This document shows, piece after piece, positions 62,647 through 64,000 of a stretch of DNA of 64,000 nucleotides. The DNA lies in NCBI RefSeq assembly GCF_006980715.1, contig NZ_SBHN01000011.1:94703-158702 (forward strand), written 5' to 3'. The notes under the pieces were generated by a model. The model was not told the DNA's origin, searched no databases, and saw only the letters and a list, made by a program, of their open reading frames with translations. The stretch comes from Telmatospirillum sp. J64-1 (GTDB lineage Bacteria > Pseudomonadota > Alphaproteobacteria > Rhodospirillales > Magnetospirillaceae). The position numbers were made by a program, and so were the translations under genes. The stretch's first letter is position 1, and every line of letters starts with the position of its first letter.

Positions 62647-64000
<1,354 letters not shown>

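Overview
The window is a GC-rich, densely coded chromosomal segment of an alphaproteobacterium. The likely placement is Rhodospirillales, close to Magnetospirillum. This is an inference from gene order: a DUF4164-zapA-6S RNA-fau block, yebC-ruvCAB-ybgC-tolQRAB-pal-cpoB-tilS-ftsH-folP-glmM, hisZ-purA, a two-gene serC(alpha type)-serA pair, a GapR/DUF2312 protein and EcfG-type stress promoters. I saw no tRNA, rRNA, CRISPR array, prophage or insertion sequence. No gene looks broken; only the two edge genes (glgB at the left, groEL at the right) are cut by the window.

Layout. 1-9.2 kb: glycogen and alpha-glucan operon (glgB end, glgX, treZ, malQ, glgP) with overlapping start/stop codons. 9.4-14.3 kb: a PAS sensor kinase, then minus-strand genes for a DUF4168 secreted protein, ThiE, class I aldolase and an unrecognised protein. 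14.3-16.6 kb: a promoter driving DUF4164-zapA, then 6S RNA, fau and ymdB. 16.8-18.9 kb: a membrane chemoreceptor. 19.2-34.8 kb: a long housekeeping run covering Holliday-junction processing, the Tol-Pal envelope system, tilS, ftsH, folP, glmM and thiD. 34.8-42.4 kb: a GNAT protein, serine biosynthesis, a soluble zinc-type chemoreceptor, hisZ and purA. 42.5-45.0 kb: a tail-anchored pseudokinase and a small membrane partner. 45-52.8 kb: a NarL-type regulator, an EEP hydrolase/PLD-VTT lipid-enzyme operon, a CBS protein, a secreted Sel1/peptidoglycan-binding protein, an ATP-dependent DNA ligase and murI. 52.9-55.0 kb: a three-gene membrane-stress cluster behind an EcfG-like promoter. 55-60 kb: pyk, a FadR-type regulator, a formylglutamate-amidohydrolase/carboxylate-amine-ligase pair, DUF1244 and DUF421. 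60.5-64 kb: gapR, a tiny stress lipoprotein behind a second EcfG-like promoter, a TetR-map operon with a clear operator, and groEL.

Two features stand out as least described: the pseudokinase plus three-TM-protein pair at 42474-44998, and the amidohydrolase/ligase/DUF1244 cluster at 57585-59838. The regulatory signals that can be read directly are two EcfG-like promoters with identical spacing, a TetR palindrome sitting on a -10 box, several consensus-spaced housekeeping promoters, and a 13-bp element shared by the pyk upstream region and the glgP-kinase gap. Start codons were moved from the longest ORF where a ribosome binding site or promoter position argued for it; each case is stated in its entry.
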